NCBI RefSeq assembly: GCF_003263515.1 | Contig: NZ_JYDE01000024.1 | Location: forward strand, 62,001-126,000 | Direction of reading: 5' to 3' | Length of the DNA: 64,000 bases | Source: Rahnella inusitata | GTDB lineage: Bacteria > Pseudomonadota > Gammaproteobacteria > Enterobacterales > Enterobacteriaceae | Shown: positions 44,956 through 54,776 of the stretch, piece after piece | Position numbering within the stretch: position 1 is the stretch's first letter | Layout: each line of letters begins with the position of its first letter | Translations under genes and position numbers: made by a program | The notes under the pieces: model-generated | What the model saw: the letters and a program-made list of their open reading frames with translations, nothing else | Told to the model about the DNA's origin: nothing | Databases searched by the model: none

Positions 44956-46155
44956 TTATGCGCGACGTTTGGTGGCTGAATCCATCCATACAGCCAGCAA
45001 TAAAATCGCGCCCTTGACGATGTACTGCCAGAATGTCGGCACGTCGAGCATACTCATGCCGTTATCGAGGGAGGCCATGATAAAAGCGCCCATCACTGCC
45101 CCAGCGACACTGCCGACGCCGCCCGCCAGGCTGGTGCCACCAATGACGCAGGCTGCGATGGCATCAAGCTCCGCAATATTACCGGCCGATGGCGAACCTG
45201 CGCCCAGACGAGAGCTGAGGATAAGCCCGGCAATCGCCACCATCAGACCATTGATGGCAAACACCGCCAGCTTACTGCGTTCGACGTTAACACCCGACAG
45301 GCGCGCCGCTTCAATGTTGCCGCCAATCGCGTAAATACGACGACCAAACGACGTGCGCGACGCCATAAACATCCCGCCCAACATCAGCGCAACCAGAATC
45401 AGCACCGGCGTCGGGACGCCACGGTAATCGTTGAGCAGATAAATCGCCCCCAGCGCTACAATAGCGGTCAGCGCCTGACGAGTGACGTCCGTTTGCGCGG
45501 CGGCTACCGGCAGCCCGAGCGCGCTGCGCTGTTTACGTCTGCGCCATTGCCAGCCGATAAATGCCGCCAGCGCCACCGCACCGATACCAAATCCAAAAGA
45601 ATCCGGCAGATAACTCTGGCCAATTAACGACATCGCCGGAGAAGTCGGTGATACCGTGGTGCCGCTGGTGATCCCGATGAGGATCCCGCGAAAAGCCAGC
45701 ATCCCCGCCAGTGTCACGATAAATGACGGTACTTTGCGATACGCCACCCACCAGCCGTTCCACGCGCCGAGCAGTAATCCCAGTACCAGCGTGACCGCGA
45801 TAGTCAGCGGCAGCGGCCAGCCAAGCCAGACATCAAAAATTGCCGCCACGCCGCCCAGCAATCCCATCATCGAGCCTACGGACAAATCGATTTCCGCCGA
45901 AATGATCACGAACACCATCCCCACGGCCAGAATGCCGGTGATCGCCGTCTGGCGCAGCAGGTTAGAAATATTACGTGCGCTGATGTACGCGCCCTCGGTC
46001 GTCAGGCTGAAGAAAACGATAATTACCGCAATCGCCGCCAGCATAACGAAGACCTGAAGGTTAATGTTTTTCAACTTTTGCAGAGAAAATGCGGCAAGCG
46101 GTTTGCCTGCATTTGCAGAGTCAGGGGTGGTTTCTGGCTGGGTAAATTTAGACAT
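44956..46155 (-). CDS. xylH: D-xylose ABC transporter permease XylH
   Basis: XylH forms the membrane channel of the high-affinity xylose importer. From ATG 46155 (GGAG 8 bases upstream) it has 399 residues (E. coli 393); an in-frame GTG at 46164 is less likely. About ten membrane segments are visible, with [20 protein letters not shown] and [14 protein letters not shown] as family signatures and an ending, [11 protein letters not shown], that matches E. coli. It overlaps xylG by 8 bases. Confidence 0.96.
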   Translation of the reverse strand: MSKFTQPETTPDSANAGKPLAAFSLQKLKNINLQVFVMLAAIAVIIVFFSLTTEGAYISARNISNLLRQTAITGILAVGMVFVIISAEIDLSVGSMMGLLGGVAAIFDVWLGWPLPLTIAVTLVLGLLLGAWNGWWVAYRKVPSFIVTLAGMLAFRGILIGITSGTTVSPTSPAMSLIGQSYLPDSFGFGIGAVALAAFIGWQWRRRKQRSALGLPVAAAQTDVTRQALTAIVALGAIYLLNDYRGVPTPVLILVALMLGGMFMASRTSFGRRIYAIGGNIEAARLSGVNVERSKLAVFAINGLMVAIAGLILSSRLGAGSPSAGNIAELDAIAACVIGGTSLAGGVGSVAGAVMGAFIMASLDNGMSMLDVPTFWQYIVKGAILLLAVWMDSATKRRA

Positions 46156-47689
46156 ATGATTCACTCCTCAATGCGGCTTCCATGACCTGTTCCTGGCTCA
46201 AATTGTTGTTCTCCAGACAGGCTTTAACCTGCCCGAGATGCATAACTACCACACGGTCGCTGAGCCCCAACACCTCGGGTAACTCGGAGGAAATGACAAT
46301 GACAGCCATTCCCTGCGCAGCCAGCTGGCCAATCAGTTTGTAGATTTCATGCTTCGCGCCGACGTCAATTCCGCGCGTAGGTTCATCGAGGATCAGGATT
46401 TTCGGCTTAAGTAACAGGCAACGCGCCAGAATAGCCTTTTGCTGATTACCGCCGCTCAGACGACCAATCGCCAGTTCAGAGGAAGACGTTTTAATTTTCA
46501 GCTGTTTCACTGATTCGCTAATGGTGTATTGCTCCTGCGCCTCACGCAGAATACCGCCGCTGCTAAACTGACTAAGTGCGGCCAGCGTAATATTGCTGCC
46601 CACCGCCATGACTGGCACGATGCCGTCACGCTTGCGGTCTTCCGGCACCATCGCCAGCCCGCGCCGCATGGCATCCCGGCAGTCGGTTATCTGCACTTTG
46701 TTGCCTTGCAGCCAGATATCACCCGACCACTTTCCCGGATAGACGCCGAACAGGCATTCCATCATTTCCGTTCGTCCCGCACCTACCAGCCCGGCCACGC
46801 CAAGCACCTCGCCCTGGCGCAGGGTAAAACCGGCGTTATCCACCCGTCTGATATGTCGGTTCACCGGATGCCATGCGGTCAGGTTCTCGACGCGCAAAAT
46901 CTCATCGCCAATCTGCCGGTCGCGGGGCGGGAACAGTTCAGTTAATTCGCGCCCGACCATCATCGAAATGATCTCCTTCTCGGACGTGCCTGCCGCATTG
47001 CAGGTGGCGATGTGTCTTCCATCGCGGATGACGCAAAGTTTGTCAGAAATGGCTTTTACTTCAGTCAGCTTGTGGGAAATATAAATACAGGCGATATCGT
47101 GGTGGCGCAGGTCGCGGATAATATCGAGCAGAACGGCGGTTTCGCTTTCGGTCAGCGAAGCGGTGGGTTCATCGAGCACCAGAAGTCGCACCTGCTTATT
47201 GAGCGCTTTGGCAATCTCCACCAGCTGACGCTGCCCGAGGCCTAAATCGCCAACCGGGGTATGCGGGTCAATATCCAGTTTCACCTGCGCCAGCATACGC
47301 TGGCAGCGCAGATACATTTTGTCGGTATCGAGCAGGCCGTAACTGCCCCATTCGTTGCCGAGAAACATGTTTTCCAGCACGCTCAGTTGTTTCACCAGCG
47401 CCAGTTCCTGATGAATAATCGCAATGCCCTTTTGTTCGGTGTCGCGGATCCCTTTAGCGCTGAGTCTTTCACCAGAGAAATAAATCTCGCCCTCAAAGGT
47501 GCCCTGCGGATAAATACCGCATAACACTTTCATTAAGGTGGATTTCCCCGAGCCATTCTCACCGCACAGCGACAAAACCTCTCCGGCGGCCAGCGTCAGG
47601 CTAATATTATCGACCGCTTTCACCGCGCCGAATTTCTTGGTGATATTACGCATTTCCAGCAGCGCTGATTTTTCAAATTGTTCTGGCAT
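46148..47689 (-). CDS. xylG: D-xylose ABC transporter ATP-binding protein XylG
   Basis: XylG powers xylose import with two fused ABC domains. I start at ATG 47689 (513 residues, E. coli 513) because AGGA lies 8 bases upstream; the ATG at 47698 has its AGG directly abutting. The first domain has Walker [10 protein letters not shown] and Walker [12 protein letters not shown]. The second has the degenerate GLVGAGRTE, signature [17 protein letters not shown] and [14 protein letters not shown] 66-base gap separates it from xylF. Confidence 0.96.
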   Translation of the reverse strand: MPEQFEKSALLEMRNITKKFGAVKAVDNISLTLAAGEVLSLCGENGSGKSTLMKVLCGIYPQGTFEGEIYFSGERLSAKGIRDTEQKGIAIIHQELALVKQLSVLENMFLGNEWGSYGLLDTDKMYLRCQRMLAQVKLDIDPHTPVGDLGLGQRQLVEIAKALNKQVRLLVLDEPTASLTESETAVLLDIIRDLRHHDIACIYISHKLTEVKAISDKLCVIRDGRHIATCNAAGTSEKEIISMMVGRELTELFPPRDRQIGDEILRVENLTAWHPVNRHIRRVDNAGFTLRQGEVLGVAGLVGAGRTEMMECLFGVYPGKWSGDIWLQGNKVQITDCRDAMRRGLAMVPEDRKRDGIVPVMAVGSNITLAALSQFSSGGILREAQEQYTISESVKQLKIKTSSSELAIGRLSGGNQQKAILARCLLLKPKILILDEPTRGIDVGAKHEIYKLIGQLAAQGMAVIVISSELPEVLGLSDRVVVMHLGQVKACLENNNLSQEQVMEAALRSESYV

Positions 47690-47755
47690 ATTATGCATCC
47701 TGATAAAAACAACACATCATTGCGACATGTTGTTTTCATAGAAAATATTGAAAAA

Positions 47756-48748
47756 TTAAAGATCCGCTTTTTTATGGAAGCCGTCGGCAATAACCGTGCT
47801 TTCAATATTCTTTTTATCGACAGATATTGGGGTTAATAAATAGGAAGGCACTTCTTTTTTACCGTTATTTAAAGTGGCATTAGATTTAGGCGTTTCGCCC
47901 TTACCAAGCTGCACAGCAATTTCTGCTGCATCATTGGCAAGTTTTGTGATCGGCTTATACACCGTCATCGTTTGTGTACCCGCTTCGATACGTTTGATGG
48001 CCGCCAGATCGGCATCCTGCCCGGAGATGGCCACCTTACCCGCCAGACCCTGTGCGGATAACGCCTGAACTGCGCCCCCTGCTGTAGCGTCATTGGAGGC
48101 CACCACAGCATCAATTTTGTTGTTATTCGCGGTCAGCGCATTTTCCATAATTTTCAGCGCATTTTCCGGCAACCAGCCGTCGGCCCACTGATCGCCAACC
48201 ACTTTGATTTTCCCGTCTTTGATCAGCGGATTTAAGACCTTCATCTGCCCGGCGCGGAACAGCTTGGCATTGTTATCTACCGGCGACCCACCCATCAGGA
48301 AGTAATTGCCCTGCGGGACACGTTCTACCAGGCTTTGCGCTTGTAGTTCACCGACTTTCTCATTATCAAAAGAGATGTAGAAATCAATATCGGCGTTGTT
48401 GATCATGCGATCATAGGCCAACACTTTGATGCCTTCACGCTTGGCTTCTGCGATAACGTTGCTCAGCACTTCGCCGTTGTAGGGAATAATCACCAACACA
48501 TCGACGCCGCGGTTGATCATATTTTCGATCTGCGCCATCTGGGTTTCTTCATTGCCGTTGGCTGATTGCACGAAAACATCCGCACCCAAGGTTTTCGCTT
48601 TAGCCACAAAGATATCGCGGTCTTTTTGCCACCGTTCTAAACGTAAGTCATCAATCGCCATACCTATTTTGATTTCTTTCGCCACACCTGCCTGGCTGAA
48701 CAATATCAACGCAGCGCAGGCAGAAAGAATCATTTTATTCATTTTCAT
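47756..48748 (-). CDS. xylF: D-xylose-binding periplasmic protein XylF
   Basis: XylF binds xylose in the periplasm for XylGH. The 330-residue precursor (E. coli 330) has a signal peptide ending QAGVA, then KEIKIGMAIDDLRLERWQKDRDIF, where the D-D-L-R-L-E-R-W-Q segment lines the sugar site. Also seen are QSANGNEETQMAQIENMINRGVDVLV-type sequence and VASNDATAGGAVQAL. It is the first gene of xylFGHR, divergent from xylA across a 380-base regulatory region. Confidence 0.97.
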   Translation of the reverse strand: MKMNKMILSACAALILFSQAGVAKEIKIGMAIDDLRLERWQKDRDIFVAKAKTLGADVFVQSANGNEETQMAQIENMINRGVDVLVIIPYNGEVLSNVIAEAKREGIKVLAYDRMINNADIDFYISFDNEKVGELQAQSLVERVPQGNYFLMGGSPVDNNAKLFRAGQMKVLNPLIKDGKIKVVGDQWADGWLPENALKIMENALTANNNKIDAVVASNDATAGGAVQALSAQGLAGKVAISGQDADLAAIKRIEAGTQTMTVYKPITKLANDAAEIAVQLGKGETPKSNATLNNGKKEVPSYLLTPISVDKKNIESTVIADGFHKKADL

Positions 48749-49128
48749 TTTTCAGACCTTTTATAAGAATAAGAAGAGGCAGATACAGAGAACCGTACAG
48801 AAATGACACAGGGATTGTTGTCGCTGGATAATTAATCGGCAATTGCAGATTTTAATCACCTCGTTATGATTTTTTGTTTATTTCCGGAAATATGATGGGG
48901 ATCATGGTTTGATTGTAATTCAACAGGAGTTAGTAATTTTATTATCGAGGCATCACGAAAAATGAAAAGAAAAGCAAGATGAACTGGGTTAATTTTGCGA
49001 TCTACTGCACATTTAATAATTCTATTAAATTGAGTGTGAAATAACGTAATTGTTAGAACAACGGACAACTCCGAAGATAGGGCCTCAGCCTCCCAGTCCC
49101 GCTGGGCCCGTTTTCAAGGAGTTTTTCA
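48749..49128. promoter_or_regulatory. Divergent xylF/xylA control region with CRP site
   Basis: TGCGA-TCTACT-GCACA (48996-49011) fits 8 of 10 CRP consensus positions and is placed as in E. coli, where a similar TTTTGCGA...GCACA site activates both promoters. XylR sites are expected on either side; AT-rich repeats (GAAAAATGAAAAGAAAAG around 48957) are candidates I cannot confirm. No gene is present in this gap. Confidence 0.65.
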
Positions 49129-50448
49129 ATGCACGCATATTTCGACAAGCTGGATGCAGTTCGCTATGAAGGTGCTAACAGCACTAACCCGCTGGCATTT
49201 CGTCACTACAATCCTGAAGAAGTGATCCTCGGCAAAACCATGGCTGAGCATCTGCGTTTCGCCGCCTGTTACTGGCACACTTTCTGCTGGAACGGCAACG
49301 ACATGTTTGGCCCTGGCGCATTTGTTCGCCCATGGCAGCAGCCGGGTAACGAACTGGAACTGGCAAAACTCAAAGCCGACGTGGCTTTCGAATTCTTCAA
49401 AAAACTGAGCGTGCCTTATTATTGCTTCCATGATGTTGATGTGTCACCGGAAGGCGCGTCACTGAAAGAATACGTCAACAATCTGGCCGTGATGACCGAT
49501 GTCCTGGCACAAAAGCAGGAAGCGACCGGCGTTAAACTCCTGTGGGGCACGGCGAACTGCTTCTCAAATCCACGCTTTGGTGCAGGCGCAGCAACCAACC
49601 CAAATCCTGAAATTTACAGCTGGGCGGCAACGCAAGTGGTGAGTGCGATGAACGCCACCAAGAAATTGGGCGGCGAGAACTACGTCCTGTGGGGCGGTCG
49701 CGAAGGCTACGAGACGCTGTTGAACACCGACCTGCGTCAGGAACGCGAACAACTGGGTCGCTTCATGCAAATGGTGGTCGAGCATAAACACAAAATCGGT
49801 TTCCAGGGCACCTTGCTGATCGAACCAAAACCACAAGAGCCTACCAAACATCAGTATGATTATGACGTGGCGACGGTATACGGATTCCTCAAACAATTCG
49901 GGCTGGAAAAAGAGATCAAAGTGAACATCGAGGCGAACCATGCCACGCTTGCCGGTCACTCATTCCATCATGAAATCGCCAACGCCATTGCATTGGGCAT
50001 CTTCGGTTCTGTCGATGCCAACCGTGGCGACCCGCAGTGTGGCTGGGATACCGACCAGTTCCCGAACAGCGTGGAAGAAAATGCGCTGGTGATGTACGAA
50101 ATTATCAAAGCGGGTGGTTTCACCACCGGCGGTCTTAACTTTGACTCCAAAGTACGTCGCCAGAGCACCGACAAATATGACCTGTTCTACGGCCATATCG
50201 GTGGCATGGATACCATGGCACTGGCGCTGAAAGTTGCAGCCCGCATGATTGAAAGCCGCGAACTGGATAAACACGTCGCCCAGCGATACGCAGGCTGGAA
50301 CACGGAGCTTGGTCAGCAGATCCTGCAGGGTAAAATGTCTCTGGAATCTCTGAGCGCACAGGCGCAGCAAAATGAGATCAACCCTCAGCACCAGAGCGGT
50401 CAGCAGGAACGTTTAGAAAATCTGGTTAACCGCTATCTGTTTGGTTAA
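49129..50448 (+). CDS. xylA: Xylose isomerase XylA
   Basis: XylA converts D-xylose to D-xylulose with two divalent metals. The 439-residue protein (E. coli 440) has the TIM-barrel motifs [17 protein letters not shown] (first metal Glu), [17 protein letters not shown] (Glu and His ligands), [19 protein letters not shown] and the active-site [11 protein letters not shown] segment. The ATG lies after an AAGGAGTTTTTC ribosome-binding sequence. xylB follows after 103 bases containing a hairpin. Confidence 0.98.
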   Translation: MHAYFDKLDAVRYEGANSTNPLAFRHYNPEEVILGKTMAEHLRFAACYWHTFCWNGNDMFGPGAFVRPWQQPGNELELAKLKADVAFEFFKKLSVPYYCFHDVDVSPEGASLKEYVNNLAVMTDVLAQKQEATGVKLLWGTANCFSNPRFGAGAATNPNPEIYSWAATQVVSAMNATKKLGGENYVLWGGREGYETLLNTDLRQEREQLGRFMQMVVEHKHKIGFQGTLLIEPKPQEPTKHQYDYDVATVYGFLKQFGLEKEIKVNIEANHATLAGHSFHHEIANAIALGIFGSVDANRGDPQCGWDTDQFPNSVEENALVMYEIIKAGGFTTGGLNFDSKVRRQSTDKYDLFYGHIGGMDTMALALKVAARMIESRELDKHVAQRYAGWNTELGQQILQGKMSLESLSAQAQQNEINPQHQSGQQERLENLVNRYLFG

Positions 50449-50463
50449 ACCCTCGTTGTGATT

Positions 50464-50501
50464 TGCGCCCTGTCCGCCTCTGGTTTACAGGGCGTTGTTT
50501 C
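50464..50501 (+). other. Intercistronic hairpin between xylA and xylB
   Basis: CGCCCTGT (50466-50473) pairs with ACAGGGCG (50487-50494), followed by a mixed TTGTTT tail. It may act as a partial terminator or mRNA stabiliser that lowers xylB expression relative to xylA. Confidence 0.6.
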
Positions 50502-50551
50502 TGTAAGACTTCAGGGACGGGTTTTCACCTTACTCAAAAAAGGAATCTGGT

Positions 50552-52003
50552 ATGTATCTCGGTATAGATCTCGGCACCTCTGGCGTTAAAGCGATTTTAC
50601 TCAGCGAAGAGGGTCAGGTGGTGGCCAGCCACAGTGAGGCGTTAACCCTTTCCCGCCCGCACCCTTTGTGGTCAGAGCAAAATCCCGCTGACTGGTGGAG
50701 CGCCACAGAGAAAGCCGTTTTAGCCCTTTCGCAGTTACACGCATTAAAAAAAGTGAAAGCGGTGGGAATTACCGGTCAGATGCATGGCGCAACTGTACTG
50801 GATGCGCAACAAAACGTATTACGCCCGGCGATCCTCTGGAACGATGGCCGCAGTTTTAGCCAGTGCCAGCAGCTGGAGGCCGCGGTGCCGGATTCACGCG
50901 AGATCACCGGCAACCTGATGATGCCCGGTTTTACCGCCCCGAAACTGCAGTGGCTGCGTGAAAACGAGCCGGAACTGTTCGCCAAAATCGACAAGGTATT
51001 ACTGCCAAAAGATTACCTGCGCTGGCTGATGACGGGCGTTTTCGCCAGCGATATGTCAGATGCTGCCGGCACTATGTGGCTGGATGTCGCTAAACGTGAC
51101 TGGAGTGACAGCCTGCTCGCCGCAACTGGCCTGACCCGCCAGCACATGCCCGCGCTGTTTGAAGGCAATCAAATCACCGGTCAGCTGTTACCGGCACTGG
51201 CCTCCCGCTGGGGCATGGATTGTGTTCCGGTTATTGCAGGCGGTGGTGATAACGCCGCCGGTGCCGTGGGCGTCGGCCTCTACAAAACCGGCCAGGCGAT
51301 GCTGTCGCTCGGCACATCGGGGGTGTACTTCGCGGTCAGTGACGGTTTCCTGAGTAATCCGCAGCAGGCAGTTCACAGTTTCTGCCATGCCTTGCCGGAC
51401 ACCTGGCATCTGATGTCTGTGATGCTCAGTGCCGCCTCCTGTCTCGATTGGGCTGCGAATCTCACCGGTACCGCATCCGTTGGCGAGTTGATCGGTCTGG
51501 CTGAGAATACGCCTCCGGCGGATTCACCGGTCTGCTTCCTGCCGTACCTGTCGGGCGAACGCACGCCGCACAATAACCCGAATGCCAAAGGTACCCTGTT
51601 CGGCCTGACACATCAGCACGGCCCTGCCGATATCGCCCGCGCGGTTCTCGAAGGCGTAGGTTTCGCCCTCGCCGACGGCATGGATGTATTACATGCCACC
51701 GGTCTGAAACCACACAGTATTACGCTGATCGGCGGCGGCGCGCGCAGCCCTTACTGGCGGCAAATGCTGGCGGATATCAGTGGTCTGACGCTGGAGTATC
51801 GCACTGGGGGTGACGTCGGACCCGCGCTGGGTGCCGCAAGGTTAGCGCAAATTGCGTTGAATCCGGGAAGCCCGCTGGAACAATTCCTTCCGGAGCTGGC
51901 GCTTGAACAAGTGCATCAGCCTGATGCGCAGAAACATAAAGTTTATGCAGAGCGGCGGAAGGTATTCCGGGAATTGTATAAGCGCCTTGAGGATTTGATG
52001 TAA
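50552..52003 (+). CDS. xylB: Xylulokinase XylB
   Basis: XylB phosphorylates D-xylulose to xylulose-5-phosphate, which enters the pentose phosphate pathway. The 483-residue protein (E. coli 484) belongs to the FGGY kinases. LGIDLGTSGVKAILL is the N-terminal phosphate loop, GITGQMHGATVLD precedes the substrate site, and AGGGDNAAGAVGVG and LIGGGARSPYWRQMLADI form the ATP-binding part. A terminator follows at 52024. Confidence 0.97.
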   Translation: MYLGIDLGTSGVKAILLSEEGQVVASHSEALTLSRPHPLWSEQNPADWWSATEKAVLALSQLHALKKVKAVGITGQMHGATVLDAQQNVLRPAILWNDGRSFSQCQQLEAAVPDSREITGNLMMPGFTAPKLQWLRENEPELFAKIDKVLLPKDYLRWLMTGVFASDMSDAAGTMWLDVAKRDWSDSLLAATGLTRQHMPALFEGNQITGQLLPALASRWGMDCVPVIAGGGDNAAGAVGVGLYKTGQAMLSLGTSGVYFAVSDGFLSNPQQAVHSFCHALPDTWHLMSVMLSAASCLDWAANLTGTASVGELIGLAENTPPADSPVCFLPYLSGERTPHNNPNAKGTLFGLTHQHGPADIARAVLEGVGFALADGMDVLHATGLKPHSITLIGGGARSPYWRQMLADISGLTLEYRTGGDVGPALGAARLAQIALNPGSPLEQFLPELALEQVHQPDAQKHKVYAERRKVFRELYKRLEDLM

Positions 52004-52023
52004 GCCAGATCGAACTTAATGCA

Positions 52024-52075
52024 TTCCCGGTGGCACCGAGGGACATCAGTTACCCGACCGGGAAAGTTTTTTTCT
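52024..52075 (+). terminator. Probable xylB terminator
   Basis: TTCCCGGT (52024-52031) pairs with ACCGGGAA (52057-52064) around a 25-base loop and is followed by AGTTTTTTTCTC. Confidence 0.65.
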
Positions 52076-52293
52076 CATTGAGAGTGATCACTTAGCGCCC
52101 TGCACCGAAAACAACACGAAAGGCCAGTCGATCACTGCACGTGAAAAACCGAAACAATCCCGGTCAGTTTAAAACCGCTTTTCAGTGGTGCCCGCACACA
52201 AAAACCGTTTTGGAGTCCGGCCTGACTTCATTTTCCCCGCGCCAACTGCCCCCCTATGGAATACACTTCATTCCTAAATTTCATACTGAGTTA

Positions 52294-52324
52294 TGTGGCA
52301 CAGATCACATCTTAATTGTATGAT
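52294..52324 (+). promoter_or_regulatory. CRP site and possible -10 upstream of yohJ
   Basis: TGTGG-CACAGA-TCACA (52294-52309) fits 9 of 10 CRP positions. TATGAT at 52319-52324 could be a -10, though the spacing (centre about 30 bases before the start) is not the classical -41.5. The rest of the 350-base xylB-yohJ gap holds no gene. Confidence 0.55.
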
Positions 52325-52353
52325 GAATGCATCATTCAACTGGGTGAAACACC

Positions 52354-52758
52354 ATGAGCAACGTAGTATCTCTGGCATTTCAATATATTCGGGCGTTTAT
52401 TCTGATTTACCTGTGTTTATTCGCCGGTAACGCGATTTCCTCGCTTTTGCCCCTTACTATTCCCGGCAGCATCATCGGGATGCTGATTCTGTTTTGTCTG
52501 CTCTCGACGCAAATTCTGCCGTTTAAATGGGTGAAACCCGGCTGCAACGTGCTGATCCGCTACATGGCATTATTGTTTGTTCCGATTGGCGTCGGCGTCA
52601 TGAATTACTACGAACAGCTGCGCACGCAATTCGGCCCGCTGGTGGTGTCTTGCCTGGTCAGTACTTTGATTGTGCTGCTGGTGGTGGCGTATTGCTCTCA
52701 CTATATTCACGGGGATCGCGGCACTGTTAAGGCTAAAGCGGAGGATAAAAATGATTGA
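52354..52758 (+). CDS. yohJ: YohJ, LrgA/CidA-family membrane protein
   Basis: A 134-residue inner-membrane protein of the holin-like CidA/LrgA family with four hydrophobic segments ([37 protein letters not shown]-type sequence at the start). It pairs with YohK (LrgB), the arrangement found in E. coli. Members of the pair have been linked to murein hydrolase export and to small-metabolite transport; which applies here is unknown. It overlaps yohK by 8 bases. Confidence 0.92.
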   Translation: MSNVVSLAFQYIRAFILIYLCLFAGNAISSLLPLTIPGSIIGMLILFCLLSTQILPFKWVKPGCNVLIRYMALLFVPIGVGVMNYYEQLRTQFGPLVVSCLVSTLIVLLVVAYCSHYIHGDRGTVKAKAEDKND

Positions 52759-53446
52759 TATTCTGTGGTCACTGCCGCTGACGCTGCTGGTCTTTTTCGC
52801 CACCCGTAAGCTGGCAATCCGGCTGAAAATGCCGCTGCTGAACCCGTTGCTGATGTCGATGGTGGTGATCATTCCCCTGCTGCTGGTGACCAATATCCCC
52901 TACGCGCGTTACTTTGCGGGCAGCAAAATTCTCAATGACTTGCTGCAACCCGCCGTTGTCGCGCTGGCGTTCCCGCTGTACGAGCAACTTCATCAGATCC
53001 GCGCGCGCTGGAAATCCATTATCAGCATCTGTTTTATCGGCAGCGTAGTGGCGATGGTCACCGGGACGGCGATTGCATTATGGATGGGGGCAACGCCGCA
53101 GATCGCCGCGTCGGTCTTACCGAAATCCGTCACTACGCCGATTGCGATGGCGACAGCGCAATCCATTAACGGCATTCCGGCGATCAGCGCGGTGTGTGTG
53201 ATATTCGTGGGTATTCTCGGAGCGGTGTTCGGTCACAGTATTCTCAACCTGCTGAAAATCACCACCAAAGCCTCACGCGGTCTGGCGATGGGTACCGCCT
53301 CGCACGCACTCGGTACCGCTCGTTGTGCCGAAATGGATTATCAGGAAGGCGCATTCAGTTCACTGGCGCTGGTGATTTGCGGGATTATCACCTCCCTGCT
53401 CGCCCCTTTCCTGTTCCCGGTTCTTCTCGCGCTTTTCGGTCACTGA
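52751..53446 (+). CDS. yohK: YohK, LrgB-family membrane protein
   Basis: A 231-residue inner-membrane protein, the same length as E. coli YohK. I start at ATG 52751 (GGAGGATAAAA ribosome-binding site), overlapping yohJ by 8 bases; the longer frame upstream lies inside yohJ. About six to seven hydrophobic segments and the LrgB signature [22 protein letters not shown] with [16 protein letters not shown] are present. It forms the LrgAB-like pair with YohJ. Confidence 0.93.
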   Translation: MIDILWSLPLTLLVFFATRKLAIRLKMPLLNPLLMSMVVIIPLLLVTNIPYARYFAGSKILNDLLQPAVVALAFPLYEQLHQIRARWKSIISICFIGSVVAMVTGTAIALWMGATPQIAASVLPKSVTTPIAMATAQSINGIPAISAVCVIFVGILGAVFGHSILNLLKITTKASRGLAMGTASHALGTARCAEMDYQEGAFSSLALVICGIITSLLAPFLFPVLLALFGH

Positions 53447-53598
53447 AAATCGCATATCGAAAACGGGTTGCCCTAAATAGCTTTCGTCGCAGGAAGGCGG
53501 CAAGCGAAAGAGTCCCGATGGACTGACTCAGATATCAGTGATCCGGGCGAGTACATGCAGCCCACTCAGGACCGGCGCGAAATAGGAAGGGGGAAAAA

Positions 53599-53634
53599 GT
53601 GTATGTCGTCCAACCTTAGAAAGACGACATACAA
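53599..53634. other. Perfect 10-bp hairpin between yohK and flgL
   Basis: GTATGTCGTC (53601-53610) and GACGACATAC (53623-53632) are exact complements. On the - strand the stem is followed by ACTTTTTCCCCC, so it could be a second flgKL terminator; on the + strand it may end yohJK. The 304-base gap holds no gene. Confidence 0.6.
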
Positions 53635-53665
53635 AACTGAAAGTACCCGGTTTAAGTACAGTCAG

Positions 53666-53706
53666 AAAAAAGCCTGCATACACGCTTTGAAAGCCGGTAT
53701 GCAGTC
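53666..53706 (-). terminator. Terminator of flgKL
   Basis: CTGCATAC and GTATGCAG (53675-53682 and 53698-53705) form an 8-bp stem; read on the - strand it is followed by GCTTTTTTCTG. It lies 45 bases after the flgL stop. Confidence 0.85.
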
Positions 53707-53750
53707 GATAACGAAGAAGAGAAGTCTTGCGCAAAGACGCGCAGGAGGGA

Positions 53751-54713
53751 TTACGAATTCATCTGGAACAGTGACATACCCTGCATGGCGCTGTATGTCT
53801 TATAGGAAGCCTGAAGCGCAACCTGTTGCAGCGTGTAGGTCGAAATCGCTGACGTCCAGTCAGTGTCCACTAAGTTACTCAGTTTACTGGCGTTGGTTAC
53901 TTCGCGGTTATCACCCAGCGTGTCCAGCGTGTCCAGTTCACTCATCTGCGTACCCAGTTCAGAACGCACAGACAGCACGTTGTTGAGCGAGTTACTCAGA
54001 CCACGGTTAGCTTTGCCGATGGCATCCGTGTATTCGGTATCGGTCGCATAATCCGCAGACGGCGTTTTCAGCGCTTTCAGCGCGCCGTCGATAGTTTTGA
54101 AGATATCCGCTTCACTGGCAGAACCATCGGGCTCGGCTTTCGCATCACCGGTTAAGGTCTGGAAAACTTCGTTGCCGGTGTGGTTGATGGTCATCGTACG
54201 GCTGGCATCAACCTGCTGTGAAATCTCTGTGGTGCCGCCAACATAGGTTACAGCGCCGGTGGTCGCATCTTGGGTAAACGGCGCCGTATCGCTTTTATAA
54301 CCAGCAAAAATATAGCGACCGTTACCGTCGGTGCTGTTCGCCATGTTCAGAATCTGAGACTTCAGGCTTTCCAGTTTCGTCGCCAGTGAAGAGCGGTCAT
54401 CATCACTCAGTGAACCGTCACCGGCCTGAACGATCAGCGTCTGCGCATCCTGAATGGATGACGTTACGCTGGACAGGATAGATTCTTCCTGACTCATGCT
54501 CTGATTGGCGAAGGTCCGCGCCACCGAATACTGGCTGTTCTGAGCAGATGCCTGACGAACCAGCACCGCCTGAGAAGCCGCCAGCGGATCGTCTGAAGGC
54601 TTACTGACTTTGGAACCGGTCGAAAGCTGTAAACCCGTTGCCTGAAAACGGTTCTGACCATCCAGCACCGCATCCATATTTTGTGTGTAAATCATATTGG
54701 TACTAAGGCGCAT
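53751..54713 (-). CDS. flgL: Flagellar hook-filament junction protein FlgL (HAP3)
   Basis: FlgL joins the FlgK ring on the hook to the filament. The 320-residue protein (E. coli 317) starts MRLSTNMIYTQNMDAVL, has the flagellin-like N-terminal helix with LSTGSKVSKPSDDPLAASQAV, a variable middle, and the C-terminal helix LQQVALQASYKTYSAMQGMSLFQMN. It lies 63 bases downstream of flgK on the same strand and shares its sigma28 promoter. Confidence 0.97.
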   Translation of the reverse strand: MRLSTNMIYTQNMDAVLDGQNRFQATGLQLSTGSKVSKPSDDPLAASQAVLVRQASAQNSQYSVARTFANQSMSQEESILSSVTSSIQDAQTLIVQAGDGSLSDDDRSSLATKLESLKSQILNMANSTDGNGRYIFAGYKSDTAPFTQDATTGAVTYVGGTTEISQQVDASRTMTINHTGNEVFQTLTGDAKAEPDGSASEADIFKTIDGALKALKTPSADYATDTEYTDAIGKANRGLSNSLNNVLSVRSELGTQMSELDTLDTLGDNREVTNASKLSNLVDTDWTSAISTYTLQQVALQASYKTYSAMQGMSLFQMNS

Positions 54714-54776
54714 GGCATCAGTTCCTTATCAGTTCGAATTATTCTTTCTCAATACCCGATACGTCATTATCAGGTA

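Noticed and set aside
53447-53526. Continuation of a frame after yohK
   Set aside because: It is the alternative frame running past the yohK stop and has no start signal of its own.
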